64,000 nt of DNA from contig NZ_SMFZ01000001.1 of the NCBI RefSeq assembly GCF_004339565.1, positions 1,612,001 to 1,676,000 on the forward strand, written 5' to 3'. Position 1 is the first letter of the stretch; each line of letters opens with the position of its first letter. Shown here in pieces: positions 52,976-62,612 of the stretch. A program made the translations under genes and the position numbers. Source of the stretch: Pseudonocardia endophytica (GTDB lineage: Bacteria > Actinomycetota > Actinomycetes > Mycobacteriales > Pseudonocardiaceae). The notes beneath the pieces were generated by a model. It was not told where the DNA came from. It saw nothing but the letters and a program-made list of their open reading frames with translations, and searched no databases.

Positions 52976-54049
52976 TCAGTCCCACTCCAGCGAGCCGCCG
53001 GTGCGGTACTCGGTCACCCGCGTCTCGAAGAAGTTCTTCTCCTTGCGCAGGTCCATGGCCTCGCTCATCCACGGGAACGGGTTCTCGGCCTCGCCGAACA
53101 GCGGCGCGAGCCCGATCTGCTCGGCGCGGCGGTCGGTGACGAACCGCAGGTACTGCGCGCACGATTCGGCCGTCAGCCCGAGCATGCCGCGCGGCATGGT
53201 GTCGCGGGCGTAGGCGACCTCCAGCTCGTAGGCCTCCTGCAGCATCACCCGGATCTCGTCGACGAACGCGGCCGTCCACAGGTGCGGGTTCTCGATCTTG
53301 ATCTGGTTGATGCAGTCGATGCCGAAGTTCAGGTGGATCGACTCGTCGCGGAGGATGTACTGGTACTGCTCGGCGACGCCGACCATCTTGTTCCGCCGCC
53401 CGAGCGCCAGGATCTGGGCGAACCCGGTGTAGAACCACATCCCCTCGAACACGACGTAGAACGCGACGAGATCGCGCAGGAACGCCTGGTCGGCCTCCGT
53501 CGTGCCGGTCCGGAAGTCCGGATCGGACAGTGCCCGGGTGTGCCGCAGCGCCCATGCGTCCTTGTCGGTGATCGACGGGACCCTGCGGTAGGCGTTGAAC
53601 AGCTCGCCCTCGTCGAGACCGAGGCTCTCGCACACGTACTGGAACGTGTGCGTGTGCACGGCCTCCTCGAACGACTGCCGCAGCAGGTACTGCCGGCACT
53701 CCGGGTTCGTCAGGTGCCGGTACACGGCGAGCACGATGTTGTTGGCCACCAACGACTCCGCGGTGGCGAAGAAGCCGAGGTTGCGCACCAGCAGGAGACG
53801 CTCGTCGTCGGTCAGCCCGTCGGGCCTGCGCCACAGCGCGATGTCCGCCTGCATGGCGACCTCGGTCGGCATCCAGTGGTTCGCGCAGCCGGCCAGGTAC
53901 TTCTCCCACGCCCAGTGGTACTTGAGCGGCAGCAGCTGGTTGACGTCCGACCGTGCGTTGATCATGCGCTTGTCGTCGGCGTCGACCGGGGCGGCGCCCC
54001 GGTCGATCTCGCCGAGGCCGGTCGTGTCCCGGTCGTCCGTGGTCGTCAC
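52976..54049 (-). CDS. nrdB: Ribonucleotide reductase beta subunit, class Ic-like
   Basis: 357 residues from a GTG overlapping the nrdA stop. Metal ligands Glu98, Glu129, His132, Glu202, Glu236 and His239 line up with Chlamydia trachomatis NrdB at a constant offset of nine. The first ligand is Glu, not the Asp of class Ia, and the radical-tyrosine position is Phe136 ('[12 protein letters not shown]'). Both are marks of class Ic (Mn/Fe, no tyrosyl radical). C-terminal 'GGSLEWD' tail binds NrdA. The partner is encoded upstream, behind a cobalamin riboswitch. Confidence 0.93.
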   Translation of the reverse strand: MTTTDDRDTTGLGEIDRGAAPVDADDKRMINARSDVNQLLPLKYHWAWEKYLAGCANHWMPTEVAMQADIALWRRPDGLTDDERLLLVRNLGFFATAESLVANNIVLAVYRHLTNPECRQYLLRQSFEEAVHTHTFQYVCESLGLDEGELFNAYRRVPSITDKDAWALRHTRALSDPDFRTGTTEADQAFLRDLVAFYVVFEGMWFYTGFAQILALGRRNKMVGVAEQYQYILRDESIHLNFGIDCINQIKIENPHLWTAAFVDEIRVMLQEAYELEVAYARDTMPRGMLGLTAESCAQYLRFVTDRRAEQIGLAPLFGEAENPFPWMSEAMDLRKEKNFFETRVTEYRTGGSLEWD

Positions 54050-56910
54050 TGGCAGGCCTCGCAGTCGGGGTCGTCGATCCGGCACGCCTGGCCCGGATCG
54101 AGGTCGGGAGCGGTCGGCGGCACGGCCGGCACGGCCGCGGCGGGCGGCGGCGGCGGCGCGGAGGGGACTCCGCTCAGCCGGCCGTCGGTGCCCGTGAGCG
54201 TGGACTTCTCCACCGACGTCGCGGCCCGGGTACGCAGGTAGTAGGTGGTCTTCAGCCCGCTGCGCCAGGCGAGCCGGTAGAGCTCGTCGAGCGCGCGCCC
54301 GCTCGGGCCGGACAGGTAGAGGTTCAGCGACTGCGCCTGGTCCAGCCACTTCTGGCGCCGCGACGCCGCCGCGACGAGCCAGCGCGGCTCGATCTCGAAC
54401 GCCGTCGCGTACCGCTGCTTCAGCTCGTCGGGGACACGGTCGATCTCGGCCAGCGACCCGTCGAAGTACTTCAGGTCGGAGACCATCACCTCGTCCCAGA
54501 GGTCGCGCTCCTTGAGGTCGCGGACCAGGTACGGGTTCACGACGGTGAAGTCGCCGGACATGTTGGACTTCACGTAGAGGTTCAGGTGGATCGGCTCGAT
54601 CGACTGCCCGACCCCGCAGATGTTGGAGATCGTCGCCGTCGGCGCGATCGCCATCACGTTGGAGTTGCGCATGCCCTGGGCGCGAACCCTGTCCCGCAAC
54701 GAGTCCCAGTCCATCGTCGTGCTGCGGTCGATCTCCAGCTCGCCCTCGCCGCGGGTCGCGGCGAGCAGCTCCAGCGAGTCGATCGGCAGGATCCCGCGGC
54801 TCCACAGCGACCCGTCGAACGTCGCGTACCGGCCGCGCTCGACGGCGAGGTCGGACGACGCGGAGATCGCGTACCAGCTCAGCGCCTCGGCGCTGCGGTC
54901 CGCGAACCCGACGGCGTCGTCGCTCGCCGGGGAGAGGCCCTGGACGAACAGCGCGTCCGAGAACCCCATCAGCCCGAGCCCGATCGGACGGTGACGCAGG
55001 TTGGAGCGGCGCGCCTCCGGGATCGTGTAGAAGTTGATGTCCACGACGTTGTCCAGCATCCGGACCGCGGTGGTCACCGTGCGGCGCAGCTTGTCCGCGT
55101 CCAGCCCGTCCGCCGTCACGTGCGCGGCCAGGTTCACCGAACCGAGGTTGCAGACGGCGACCTCGCCCCGGTCGGCGTCCGCGTGCGTGTTCAGCGTGAT
55201 CTCCGTGCACAGGTTCGACGAGTGCACGACGCCGGCGTGCTGCTGCGGGCTGCGCAGGTTGCACGGGTCCTTGAACGTGATCCACGGATGGCCGGTCTCG
55301 AACAGCATGGTCAGCATCCGCCGCCACAGCTCGACCGCGCGCACCGTGCGGTGCACCCGGATCTCACCGCGCTCGGCGGCCGCCTCGTAGGCGCGGTACC
55401 GGTCGGCGAACGCGTCGCCGTAGAGATCGTGCAGGTCCGGAACCTCGTCCGGGCTGAACAGCGTCCAGGAACCGTCCGCGACGACTCGGCGCAGGAACTC
55501 GTCGGGCACCCAGTTCGCGGTGTTCATGTCGTGCGTCCGGCGGCGGTCGTCGCCGGTGTTCTTGCGCAGGTCGAGGAACTCCTCGATGTCGACGTGCCAT
55601 GTCTCCAGGTAGGCGCACGCCGCGCCCTTGCGCTTGCCGCCCTGGTTCACCGCGACGGCCGTGTCCCCGGCGATCTTGAGGAACGGCACCACTCCCTGCG
55701 AGACACCGTTCGTGCCGCGGATGTGCGCGCCGAGCCCGCGGACCGGCGTCCAGTCGTTGCCGAGACCGCCCGAGTACTTCGCGAGCAGCGCGTTGTTCCG
55801 GTAGCCCTGGAAGATCGAGTTCAGGTCGTCGCCGATGGTCGTCAGGAAGCACGAGGACAGCTGCGGTCGCGTCGTCCCGGAGTTGAACAACGTCGGGGTC
55901 GAGGCCATGAAGTCGAAGCTGGACAGCAGCTCGTAGAACTCGACCGCCCGCTCCTCGCGGTCCGTCTCGCGGATCGCCAGTCCCATGGCGACCCGCAGGA
56001 AGAACGCCTGCGGCAGCTCGAAGCGGGTACCGCGCTCGTGCAGGAAGTACCGGTCGTAGAGCGTCTGCAGGCCGAGGAACCCGATCTGCAGATCCCGTTC
56101 CGGCCGCAGCGCCGCCGTGACCCGGTCCAGGTCGAACGTGGCCAGCTCCGGATCGACGAGACCGATCGCGATCGCGTGGCGCAGGTAGTCCTTGGTGTAC
56201 GACGGGTAGCGCTCGGCCATCGCGGCGTGGTCGGGGATCTCGCGGGCCCCGGCGAGGTGCGAGACGGCCTCGGCGCGCAGCCGGTCGAGCAGCAGGCGGG
56301 ACGCCACCAGCGAGTAGTTCGGCTCCCGCTCGACCAGTGCGCGGGCGGCCATGACCAGCGCCTGGGACAGCTCGTCGGCGGTGATGCCGTCGTAGACGGT
56401 CCGGTCCAGCTCGGCGAGCACCGGCGCGACGTCGACGTCGTCGACCCCGGCGACCGCCTCGGTCACGACGGTGCGGACGCGCTCGCGGTCGAGCGGGGCG
56501 CGGGTCCCGTCCGGTGCCGTGACGTGCACGACGGCACCACCGGCAGCGGGGGCTTCCCCACCCTCGCCGCCACGGGCGCGTGCGTGCTCCTCGCGGTAGA
56601 GCACGTAGGACCGGGCGACCCGGTGGTGCTCGCCGCGCATCAGCGCGAGCTCGACCTGGTCCTGGATCTGCTCGACGTGCACGGCCGGCGTCGGGTGGCG
56701 CATCAGCGCGGCGACGACATGGGCCGTCAGCTCGGCCACAAGATGGTGCAGCCGCGACGACGACGCGTTCGCCTCGCCCTCCACGGCGAGGAACGCCTTG
56801 GTCATCGCCACGGCGATCTTGGAGTCGTCGAACGGGCGCTCGGTGCCGTCCCTGCGGATCACGCGCAGGGCGGGCGGGGCGTCGGTGGGGGGAGCGGTGG
56901 ATGCGGTCAC
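54046..56910 (-). CDS. nrdA: Ribonucleotide reductase alpha subunit with two ATP-cones
   Basis: 954 residues from a GTG at 56910 with GAGGAGA upstream. Two ATP-cone domains at the N-terminus ('[20 protein letters not shown]' and '[20 protein letters not shown]'). Catalytic barrel with '[13 protein letters not shown]' and '[12 protein letters not shown]' (active-site Cys residues), '[16 protein letters not shown]' near the end and the C-terminal redox pair in DDPDCEACQ. It makes deoxynucleotides from NDPs without cobalamin and is regulated by the riboswitch 130 bases upstream. Confidence 0.94.
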   Translation of the reverse strand: MTASTAPPTDAPPALRVIRRDGTERPFDDSKIAVAMTKAFLAVEGEANASSSRLHHLVAELTAHVVAALMRHPTPAVHVEQIQDQVELALMRGEHHRVARSYVLYREEHARARGGEGGEAPAAGGAVVHVTAPDGTRAPLDRERVRTVVTEAVAGVDDVDVAPVLAELDRTVYDGITADELSQALVMAARALVEREPNYSLVASRLLLDRLRAEAVSHLAGAREIPDHAAMAERYPSYTKDYLRHAIAIGLVDPELATFDLDRVTAALRPERDLQIGFLGLQTLYDRYFLHERGTRFELPQAFFLRVAMGLAIRETDREERAVEFYELLSSFDFMASTPTLFNSGTTRPQLSSCFLTTIGDDLNSIFQGYRNNALLAKYSGGLGNDWTPVRGLGAHIRGTNGVSQGVVPFLKIAGDTAVAVNQGGKRKGAACAYLETWHVDIEEFLDLRKNTGDDRRRTHDMNTANWVPDEFLRRVVADGSWTLFSPDEVPDLHDLYGDAFADRYRAYEAAAERGEIRVHRTVRAVELWRRMLTMLFETGHPWITFKDPCNLRSPQQHAGVVHSSNLCTEITLNTHADADRGEVAVCNLGSVNLAAHVTADGLDADKLRRTVTTAVRMLDNVVDINFYTIPEARRSNLRHRPIGLGLMGFSDALFVQGLSPASDDAVGFADRSAEALSWYAISASSDLAVERGRYATFDGSLWSRGILPIDSLELLAATRGEGELEIDRSTTMDWDSLRDRVRAQGMRNSNVMAIAPTATISNICGVGQSIEPIHLNLYVKSNMSGDFTVVNPYLVRDLKERDLWDEVMVSDLKYFDGSLAEIDRVPDELKQRYATAFEIEPRWLVAAASRRQKWLDQAQSLNLYLSGPSGRALDELYRLAWRSGLKTTYYLRTRAATSVEKSTLTGTDGRLSGVPSAPPPPPAAAVPAVPPTAPDLDPGQACRIDDPDCEACQ

Positions 56911-57040
56911 GGACTCTCTCCTCGCGAGTCTCCGGACTCCGGATCCACGACGAGCGCCCGTGCGGTGACTGACGGTCACCGTCCGTGGCGCCTTCCCGCG
57001 AGGCCCCGGAGCTGCGCACACCGGCGGTGCACGCACCGGC

Positions 57041-57215
57041 GGCAGGTCTTCGGACTCGTGGGCGTCCTGCTCGCTCCTACTGGCCGTCGCTTCCCGGGAT
57101 CGCTCCCAGTGCGTCTGACGGCGGTCGTTCCCACTCACCGCTGCGGGGCAGTCCCGGAATCGCACCGGGTTCCCTCTTGCCTCACCGGCCCGTGCGGGAC
57201 CGGTGAACCACCAGC
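57041..57215 (-). ncRNA. Cobalamin riboswitch upstream of nrdAB
   Basis: On the minus strand it carries all core segments listed for the metE riboswitch and a fuller P1/P2 region (CACCGGTCCCGCACGGGCCG). The aptamer core matches the metE copy over 159 bases with a single difference (A for G in the AGCAGGACGCC segment). It would shut off nrdAB when B12 is plentiful, favouring a B12-dependent class II enzyme (not in this window). Confidence 0.93.
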
Positions 57216-57339
57216 GAGCAGGACACTACATCTGGGGGGTCTCCACGATCGAGGACCCTAGGTGTCGGGCGTGTCGACGTTCCGGTCACCGGCAGTGAAA
57301 CCCGCCCGTCCCACGCGGACGCCCGCTCGGCCGGTCCGG

Positions 57340-57475
57340 GCCCGCCATCGCGCACCCACCCACCGACCGCGCACGAGCGTCACCGACCCGCGGAACGTGC
57401 TCTGATCCGCGAGACGCACGTGTCCGGGCGCGCGCGTTCTCAGCCCGAGCTCGCGTTCTCCGGATCACTGTGCGT
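57340..57475. repeat. Degenerate inverted copy of the 3.2-4.6 kb repeat family
   Basis: In the gap between the riboswitch and pabB. The segment GTGTCCGGGCGCGCGCGTTC, read in reverse complement, resembles the module core (GAGAACGCGCGCGTCCCGG), with nearby GATCCGCGAGACGCACG and TCCGGATCACTGTGCGTC units. It overlaps the pabB 3' end, which encodes SDPENASSG from it. This accounts for the otherwise empty 57216-57439. Confidence 0.55.
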
Positions 57476-59254
57476 CGGCCGCGACGGCGTCGGCCGCGAC
57501 GGCGTGGAGCCGTCGTCCAGGAGCGTCGCGGGCCGCCACCCGCGCAGCGCGTTCACCAGGCCCAGCCCGTCCGCGGCGGCGAGATCGGCCGGCCCCAGCA
57601 CCCGCTCCCGCAGCACGCCGGAGGCGAGCAGCCGGGCCCGTTCGACACCGGGCAGCAGCCCGCAGTCCGACGCCGGGGTCCACCACCGGCCGTCCAGGTG
57701 CACGGCCAGGTTCGCCCGGCAGGTCTCCGTGACCTCGCCCCGCTCGTTCACGAGCACGACGTCGTCGGCGTCCGGATGCCGGGCGAGCCGGTCGTCGTAC
57801 GGGGAGCGCAGGCTCGTCTTGTGGAACGGCAGGCAGGCCCGTGAGTCGATCGGCTCCGGGTCGACGGCCAGCCGCACCGGTCCGTCCGCGGGGGCCGGGA
57901 GCGGGCCGAGCTCGACCTCGACGGCGCCGTCGCGGTGACAGAGCAGACGCACCCGGGCGTCGCCCGCGCCGTCCACACCGGACTTCACCGCCGAACGGAC
58001 GGCGTCCCCGTCGAAGCGGAATCCGAAGTAGACGGCCGACGACGCGATGCGGGACAGGTGCGCGTCGAGCGACCGGACGCCGTGGCCTGCCTCGTGGCGC
58101 ATCGTCTCGATCAGGTGGAACTCCTGCGGGCGGGCGTGCAGCACGGCGGCCTTCGCGCGCAGCTCGGCGTACTCCGCCTCCGGGCGGGAGTCCCAGGTGA
58201 TGCCACCGCCGGTGCCGTAGACCGCGGTGCCCCGTTCCCGGTCCGCGACGACCGTGCGGATGGCGACCGAGAACCGTGCCCGGAACCCGCTGCCGGGCGG
58301 CGCGACGACCCCGATCGCTCCGCAGTAGACACCACGTGGCCCGTCCTCGACGTCCTGGACGATCTCCATCGTGCGCCGCTTCGGCGCCCCGGTCACCGAC
58401 CCGCACGGGAACAGTGCCCGGAACAGGTCGGTCAGCCCGGTGTCCGGGAGCAACCGGGCGGTGACGTCGGACGTGAGCTGGTGGACCGTCTCGTAGCGCT
58501 CGGCGGACAGCAGCCGGGGCACCGTGACCGAGCCGGGCACGGCGATGCGGGCCAGGTCGTTGCGCACCAGGTCGACGATCATGACGTTCTCCGCGCACTC
58601 CTTGCGGCTGGCGCGCAGGCGGTCGGCGATCCGCGCGTCCTCGTCCGGGGTGCGCCCGCGAGCCGCGGTGCCCTTCATGGGGCGCATGGTGATCCGGTCG
58701 CCGTCGGTCTCCATGAACAGCTCCGGACTCGCGCTGACGATCGCGAACCGGCCGGTGTCGAGAAGGGCGTGGTGCGCGCCGCGCTGGCCGAGCGCCAGGT
58801 CCCGGTACACGGCGTCGAGGTCGCCGGGCGCCGTCGCGGTCAGGTGCGTCGTCAGGTTGCACTGGTAGGTCTCGCCGTCGGCGATGAGCTCCCGCACCCG
58901 CTCGACGGCCGCGGCGTGCGTCGGCTCGTCCCACGCGCAGGCCCAGTCCTCCGGCGGTCTCGGTGGACCGCCGTACCCGACCGGCGGGACCCGTTGCGGC
59001 GCATCGGTGATCGCGAACCAGGCCAGGGGGAGCCCGTCGGCGGGCTCGTGCGTCACCAGCTGCGGGTCGAGGCCGGGCGCGGCCTCGTAGGCGACGAAGC
59101 CGTAGGCCCAGCGGCCGTCCGCGGTGAGCGCGTCCACGGTCTCCAGCGCGGCCGCGACGTCCTCCGGCCGGTGCGCGACGACCACCTCGGCGGAGTGGCC
59201 GAACTCGAGCGCGGACCCGTCGACCATGTCGTCGAAGCGGGCCCGCGGTGTCAT
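57440..59254 (-). CDS. pabB: Aminodeoxychorismate synthase component I-lyase fusion (PabB-PabC)
   Basis: 604 residues. Residues 1-~360 are PabB-type chorismate-binding: 'GETYQCNLTTHLT', 'PELFMETDGDRITMRPMKGT' (the PIKGT-like motif with Lys, marks ADC synthase), 'FPCGSVTGAPKRRTMEIV' and 'YGTGGGITWDS'. Residues ~370-604 are a PabC-like fold-IV PLP lyase with 'PFHKTSLRSPYDD' (Lys) and 'LVNERGEVTETCRANLAV'. Together they convert chorismate to p-aminobenzoate (with a PabA partner elsewhere). The end carries a STPSRPTPSRPTHSD tail created by a short repeat. Confidence 0.93.
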   Translation of the reverse strand: MTPRARFDDMVDGSALEFGHSAEVVVAHRPEDVAAALETVDALTADGRWAYGFVAYEAAPGLDPQLVTHEPADGLPLAWFAITDAPQRVPPVGYGGPPRPPEDWACAWDEPTHAAAVERVRELIADGETYQCNLTTHLTATAPGDLDAVYRDLALGQRGAHHALLDTGRFAIVSASPELFMETDGDRITMRPMKGTAARGRTPDEDARIADRLRASRKECAENVMIVDLVRNDLARIAVPGSVTVPRLLSAERYETVHQLTSDVTARLLPDTGLTDLFRALFPCGSVTGAPKRRTMEIVQDVEDGPRGVYCGAIGVVAPPGSGFRARFSVAIRTVVADRERGTAVYGTGGGITWDSRPEAEYAELRAKAAVLHARPQEFHLIETMRHEAGHGVRSLDAHLSRIASSAVYFGFRFDGDAVRSAVKSGVDGAGDARVRLLCHRDGAVEVELGPLPAPADGPVRLAVDPEPIDSRACLPFHKTSLRSPYDDRLARHPDADDVVLVNERGEVTETCRANLAVHLDGRWWTPASDCGLLPGVERARLLASGVLRERVLGPADLAAADGLGLVNALRGWRPATLLDDGSTPSRPTPSRPTHSDPENASSG

Positions 59255-59339
59255 CCGAACACCTTCCCGTGCGGTACGACTGCCCGAAACAGGGCGTACG
59301 TCACTCCCGGGGCACCCGACGGGTGAGGAGGGCCCGGCC

Positions 59340-60233
59340 CTACGAGTCCACGGTCAGAACGATCCGACCCGGGCCGCGACGCTCCTCCAGAGCGCGGTGT
59401 GCCGCGGCGATCTCGGTCAGCGGGTAGGTCGCGGAGACGGGCAGGGTGAAACGGCCCTGTTCGACGAGGCCGGCGACCTCGGCCAGTGCGTGGAACGCGC
59501 GGCCCTGCTCCCCGGTGCTGAACAGCACGCCGTTCTCGCGGGCGCCCCGGACGTCCGCGATCGTCACGACGTGACCGGGCCCGCCCGCCAGCGCGATCAG
59601 CTCCGGCAGGACGCCGTTCCCCGCGATGTCCAGTGCGACGTCCACTCCGGACGGAACCCGGTCCGCGACCCCGTCGCCGTAGGTCACCGGCTCGGCCCCG
59701 AGCGCCCGCACGTAGTCCTGGTTCGCCGGACCCGCGATACCGATCACCCGCGCGCCGCGGGCCACGGCGAGCTGCACCGCGGCGGCACCGATGGCTCCGG
59801 AGGCACCGTTGACCAGCAGCGTCGTGCCGGCCCCGACGCCGAGGGCGTCCATGCTGCGGGTCGCCGTCTCGACGGCGACCGGCAGTGCCGCCGCCCGGAC
59901 GAGATCCAGCGAGGGCGGCACGGCCGCGAAGTGGGTGACGAGGGCCAGCTCGGCGGCACCCGCGCCGTCGTCGGACACCCCGAACACACGGTCGCCGAGC
60001 GCGGCGCTCTCGACGCCGGGCCCGACCGCGTCGACGACGCCTGCGACGTCCCGGCCGACGGTCTGCGGGAGGTCCCCGCCCATCACGCCCTCACGGAACG
60101 TCGCGTCCGTCGGGCTGACGCCCGCGGCGTGCACCGCGATCCGGACCTGGCCGGGTCCGGGATGCGGGTCCGGGAGGTCGGCGATCTCCAGGACGTCCGG
60201 TCCGCCGAAACTGCGGAACAGTGCTGCCTTCAC
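59340..60233 (-). CDS. MDR-family NAD(P)H:quinone oxidoreductase-like protein
   Basis: 297 residues from a GTG at 60233. Zinc-free medium-chain reductase: 'HAAGVSPTDATFREG', 'VGRDVAGVVDAVGPGV', and the NADP loop 'VNGASGAIGAAAVQLA'. Substrate unknown. 17 bases downstream of the CoA-transferase gene and same strand, so co-transcribed. Confidence 0.87.
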   Translation of the reverse strand: MKAALFRSFGGPDVLEIADLPDPHPGPGQVRIAVHAAGVSPTDATFREGVMGGDLPQTVGRDVAGVVDAVGPGVESAALGDRVFGVSDDGAGAAELALVTHFAAVPPSLDLVRAAALPVAVETATRSMDALGVGAGTTLLVNGASGAIGAAAVQLAVARGARVIGIAGPANQDYVRALGAEPVTYGDGVADRVPSGVDVALDIAGNGVLPELIALAGGPGHVVTIADVRGARENGVLFSTGEQGRAFHALAEVAGLVEQGRFTLPVSATYPLTEIAAAHRALEERRGPGRIVLTVDS

Positions 60234-60250
60234 CGCGCTCCCCTCCCCCG

Positions 60251-61459
60251 CTACCCGCCGACGACCCGACGGTCGCGCAGGTCCCCGATCTCGGTTCCGG
60301 TCAGCCCGAGGACGTCGGCGAGTACCTGGTCGGTGTCGGCGCCCAGCACCGGCGCGTCCCCTGCCTCCCCGTGGTCGCCGTTCCACCGCAGCGGCGAGCG
60401 GGCGGTGATGCCGGTGACGCCGCCGTCCAGGGGCTGGTCGGCGAGCAGCGGGTGCGCCTCGGCGCGATGTGCGGCGACGACGTCGTGCATGCCCTGGTAG
60501 CGGCCCCACAGCACGCGAGCGCGGTTCAGCTCGGCCTCGACGGTGGCCGAGTCCCGCGCGAGGAACCACGGCGTGAGCACCGCCGCGATGGTGTCGCGCA
60601 GGCGGTAGCGCTCGGTCTCGTCGGTCAGGTCGGCGTCGAGGGCCGTCTCCAGCGCGGCGAACACGGCCTCGGTCCCGGTCACCGTGACCAGCGCGCTCCA
60701 CTGGCCGGGCGTCAGCGCGACGACCATCACCCGGTGCCCGTCGGAGCAGGCGAAGTCCACGCCGAAGCTGCCGTAGACGTGGTTCCCGTGCCGCGGCCGC
60801 TCCCGCCCGCGCTCCTCGGCCTCGGAGAGCCAGCCCAGGTTCGCGACCCCGGCCAGCGCGACGTCGGCCAGCGCGATCTCCGAGTAGACCCCGCGCCCGG
60901 TCCGGATGCGCTGGTACACCGCGGCCAGCACGGCGGTGGACACGCTCAGCCCGGTGACCAGGTCCCACGCCGGCAGGACGTGGTTGACCGGCGCGGCGCC
61001 CTCCTCGCTCCCGGTGATCCCCGGGATCCCGACCTCGGCGTTGACCGTGTAGTCCACCGCCGGCCGCCCGTCCGGATAGCCCTGCACCCGGACGTGGATC
61101 AGATCCGGCCGACGCGCGACCAGCACGTCGTTGGCCATCCACCGCCGCCCCACGACGTTGTCGACGAGCACGCCGCGGTCCTCGCCCGGAGCCGTCGCCA
61201 GCGCGAGCACCAGCTCACGCCCCTCGTCCGAGCGCAGGTCCACCGTGACCGACCGCTTGCCCTTGTTCAGCGAGGCCCAGTAGTAGGACGCGCCCGCACC
61301 GCCGCGGGCGGCAGGCCACCGCCCGTGGTCCGGGCCGCCGCCGATCGGGTCGATCCGCACGACGGAGGCACCGAGCTGGGCCAGCGTCATGCCACCTGTG
61401 GGGCCTGCGACGAAACTGGCGCACTCGACGACGCCGAGGCCGTCCAACGGTCGATCCAT
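60251..61459 (-). CDS. Type III (CaiB/BaiF) CoA-transferase
   Basis: 402 residues from the ATG at 61459 behind AGGGG. 'LDGLGVVECASFVAGPTGGM' and 'NKGKRSVTVDL' are family III hallmarks. The usual catalytic Asp follows the 'DVLVARRPDLIHVRVQGY' block (in PAVDYTVNAEVG, Asp in VDYT). Transfers CoA between carboxylates; substrate unknown. Confidence 0.88.
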   Translation of the reverse strand: MDRPLDGLGVVECASFVAGPTGGMTLAQLGASVVRIDPIGGGPDHGRWPAARGGAGASYYWASLNKGKRSVTVDLRSDEGRELVLALATAPGEDRGVLVDNVVGRRWMANDVLVARRPDLIHVRVQGYPDGRPAVDYTVNAEVGIPGITGSEEGAAPVNHVLPAWDLVTGLSVSTAVLAAVYQRIRTGRGVYSEIALADVALAGVANLGWLSEAEERGRERPRHGNHVYGSFGVDFACSDGHRVMVVALTPGQWSALVTVTGTEAVFAALETALDADLTDETERYRLRDTIAAVLTPWFLARDSATVEAELNRARVLWGRYQGMHDVVAAHRAEAHPLLADQPLDGGVTGITARSPLRWNGDHGEAGDAPVLGADTDQVLADVLGLTGTEIGDLRDRRVVGG

Positions 61460-61659
61460 TCGGAACCCCTCGGCGGTCGCGGAATCGGGCGAGCAACCCA
61501 CCGCGACCCTCTCACGAGGCTGTCCGGGCACGCTCCGCAGTCGCTCGTCGGGGCACGCCGAGCCGGACGATGATCAGCCCGTTCGGAGGGTGCCGGCCAT
61601 CAGCGGCCGCGATCCTCCGCACGCTGCGATCATGGTCCGGCGGCGAGGGGAGTCGTCCT

Positions 61660-62136
61660 GTGTCCACAGTGGTGACGATCGGCGTCCACGGATCCGACGC
61701 CGGGTCCTTCCTGCGACGGCTGCGCGACGCCGACGTCCGCATGCTGCTCGACGTGCGCCAGCGCCGTGGCGTCCGTGGCGCGGAGTACGCATGGGCGAAC
61801 TCGCTCCGGCTGCAGGCCGTGCTCGCCCGGGCCGGGATCGCCTACGAGCACCACCGCGAGCTCGCACCGACGACGGAGATGCGCCGGCTCCAGTACGACG
61901 AGGACGACCGCCAGGGCGTCGGCAAGCGCACCCGTCGTGAGCTCGCGCCCGGGTACGTCCGTCGCTACGTCGAGGACGTCCTCGATGGCGCCGACCTCGC
62001 GGCTCTCGCGTCGGCACTGCCGGACGAGGGCGCCGCCGCGCTGCTCTGCGTCGAGCGGGAGCCCCGCGCCTGTCACCGCTTCCTGATCGCCGAGCGCCTT
62101 GCCGAGCGGCACGGCGTCGTCGTCGACCATCTGTGA
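61660..62136 (+). CDS. DUF488 domain protein
   Basis: 158 residues from the GTG at 61660 ('TVVTIGVHGSDAGSFLRRL'). 'LLDVRQRRGVRGAEYAWANS' and the C-terminal 'LLCVEREPRACHRFLIAERL' with the conserved Cys-His are DUF488 signatures. Function unknown. Confidence 0.85.
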   Translation: MSTVVTIGVHGSDAGSFLRRLRDADVRMLLDVRQRRGVRGAEYAWANSLRLQAVLARAGIAYEHHRELAPTTEMRRLQYDEDDRQGVGKRTRRELAPGYVRRYVEDVLDGADLAALASALPDEGAAALLCVEREPRACHRFLIAERLAERHGVVVDHL

Positions 62137-62158
62137 GGACGGCTCGTGGAACCGACCG

Positions 62159-62497
62159 CTACACCGGCAGGTAGCTGCGGACGGTTCGCTTCCGGCGACG
62201 GCGCCGGACCCGTCGCACGAGGGCTCCGACGAACTCGCGGACCGGGACGTCACCGATGCAGCCGATCCTCCCGACGCTGCCGACGGACGCGATGCTGCCC
62301 ACCGAGAAGATGCTCAGCACGCTGCCGATGCTCCCCGCGCTGCCGAGACTGCCGATGCTGCCTGCGCTCCCGAAGCTGGCGATGCTGCCCGCCGAGGCGA
62401 AGCTCGCGATCGAGGCCGCGCTGCCGAACGAGGCGATGCTGCCGGCCGAGTGCAACGAGGCGAGCGAGTCGTCGCCGTCGGTCTGGGGTTCGGTCAC
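62159..62497 (-). CDS. Ser/Gly-rich repeat protein (SIxSxGSAG repeats)
   Basis: 112 residues from a GTG at 62497 (an ATG at 62671 is possible but the extra N-terminus is unlike the rest). After an acidic start ('TEPQTDGDDSLASLHSAGS') there are about eight ~9-residue units of the type SIASFGSAG / SIGSLGSAG, which would form a short solenoid. A basic tail 'RRVRRRRRKRTVRSYLPV' closes it. The opposite strand reads as LPALPKLAML-like repeats and is a shadow. Function unknown; perhaps a small surface or membrane-associated protein. Confidence 0.6.
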   Translation of the reverse strand: MTEPQTDGDDSLASLHSAGSIASFGSAASIASFASAGSIASFGSAGSIGSLGSAGSIGSVLSIFSVGSIASVGSVGRIGCIGDVPVREFVGALVRRVRRRRRKRTVRSYLPV

Positions 62498-62612
62498 AGG
62501 GCAAGCCTGGCCCAGCAACGTCCCGCTGACAATCGGCGGCCCGATCCCCAAGGTTGACCATCCGAACGCCACGATCTTGTTCGCCGCGGCCGTTGCACAG
62601 CAGACTCCTGCG

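Noticed and set aside
61512..61742. Small minus-strand frame upstream of the CoA-transferase
   Set aside because: No family features or ribosome site; overlaps the start of the DUF488 gene.
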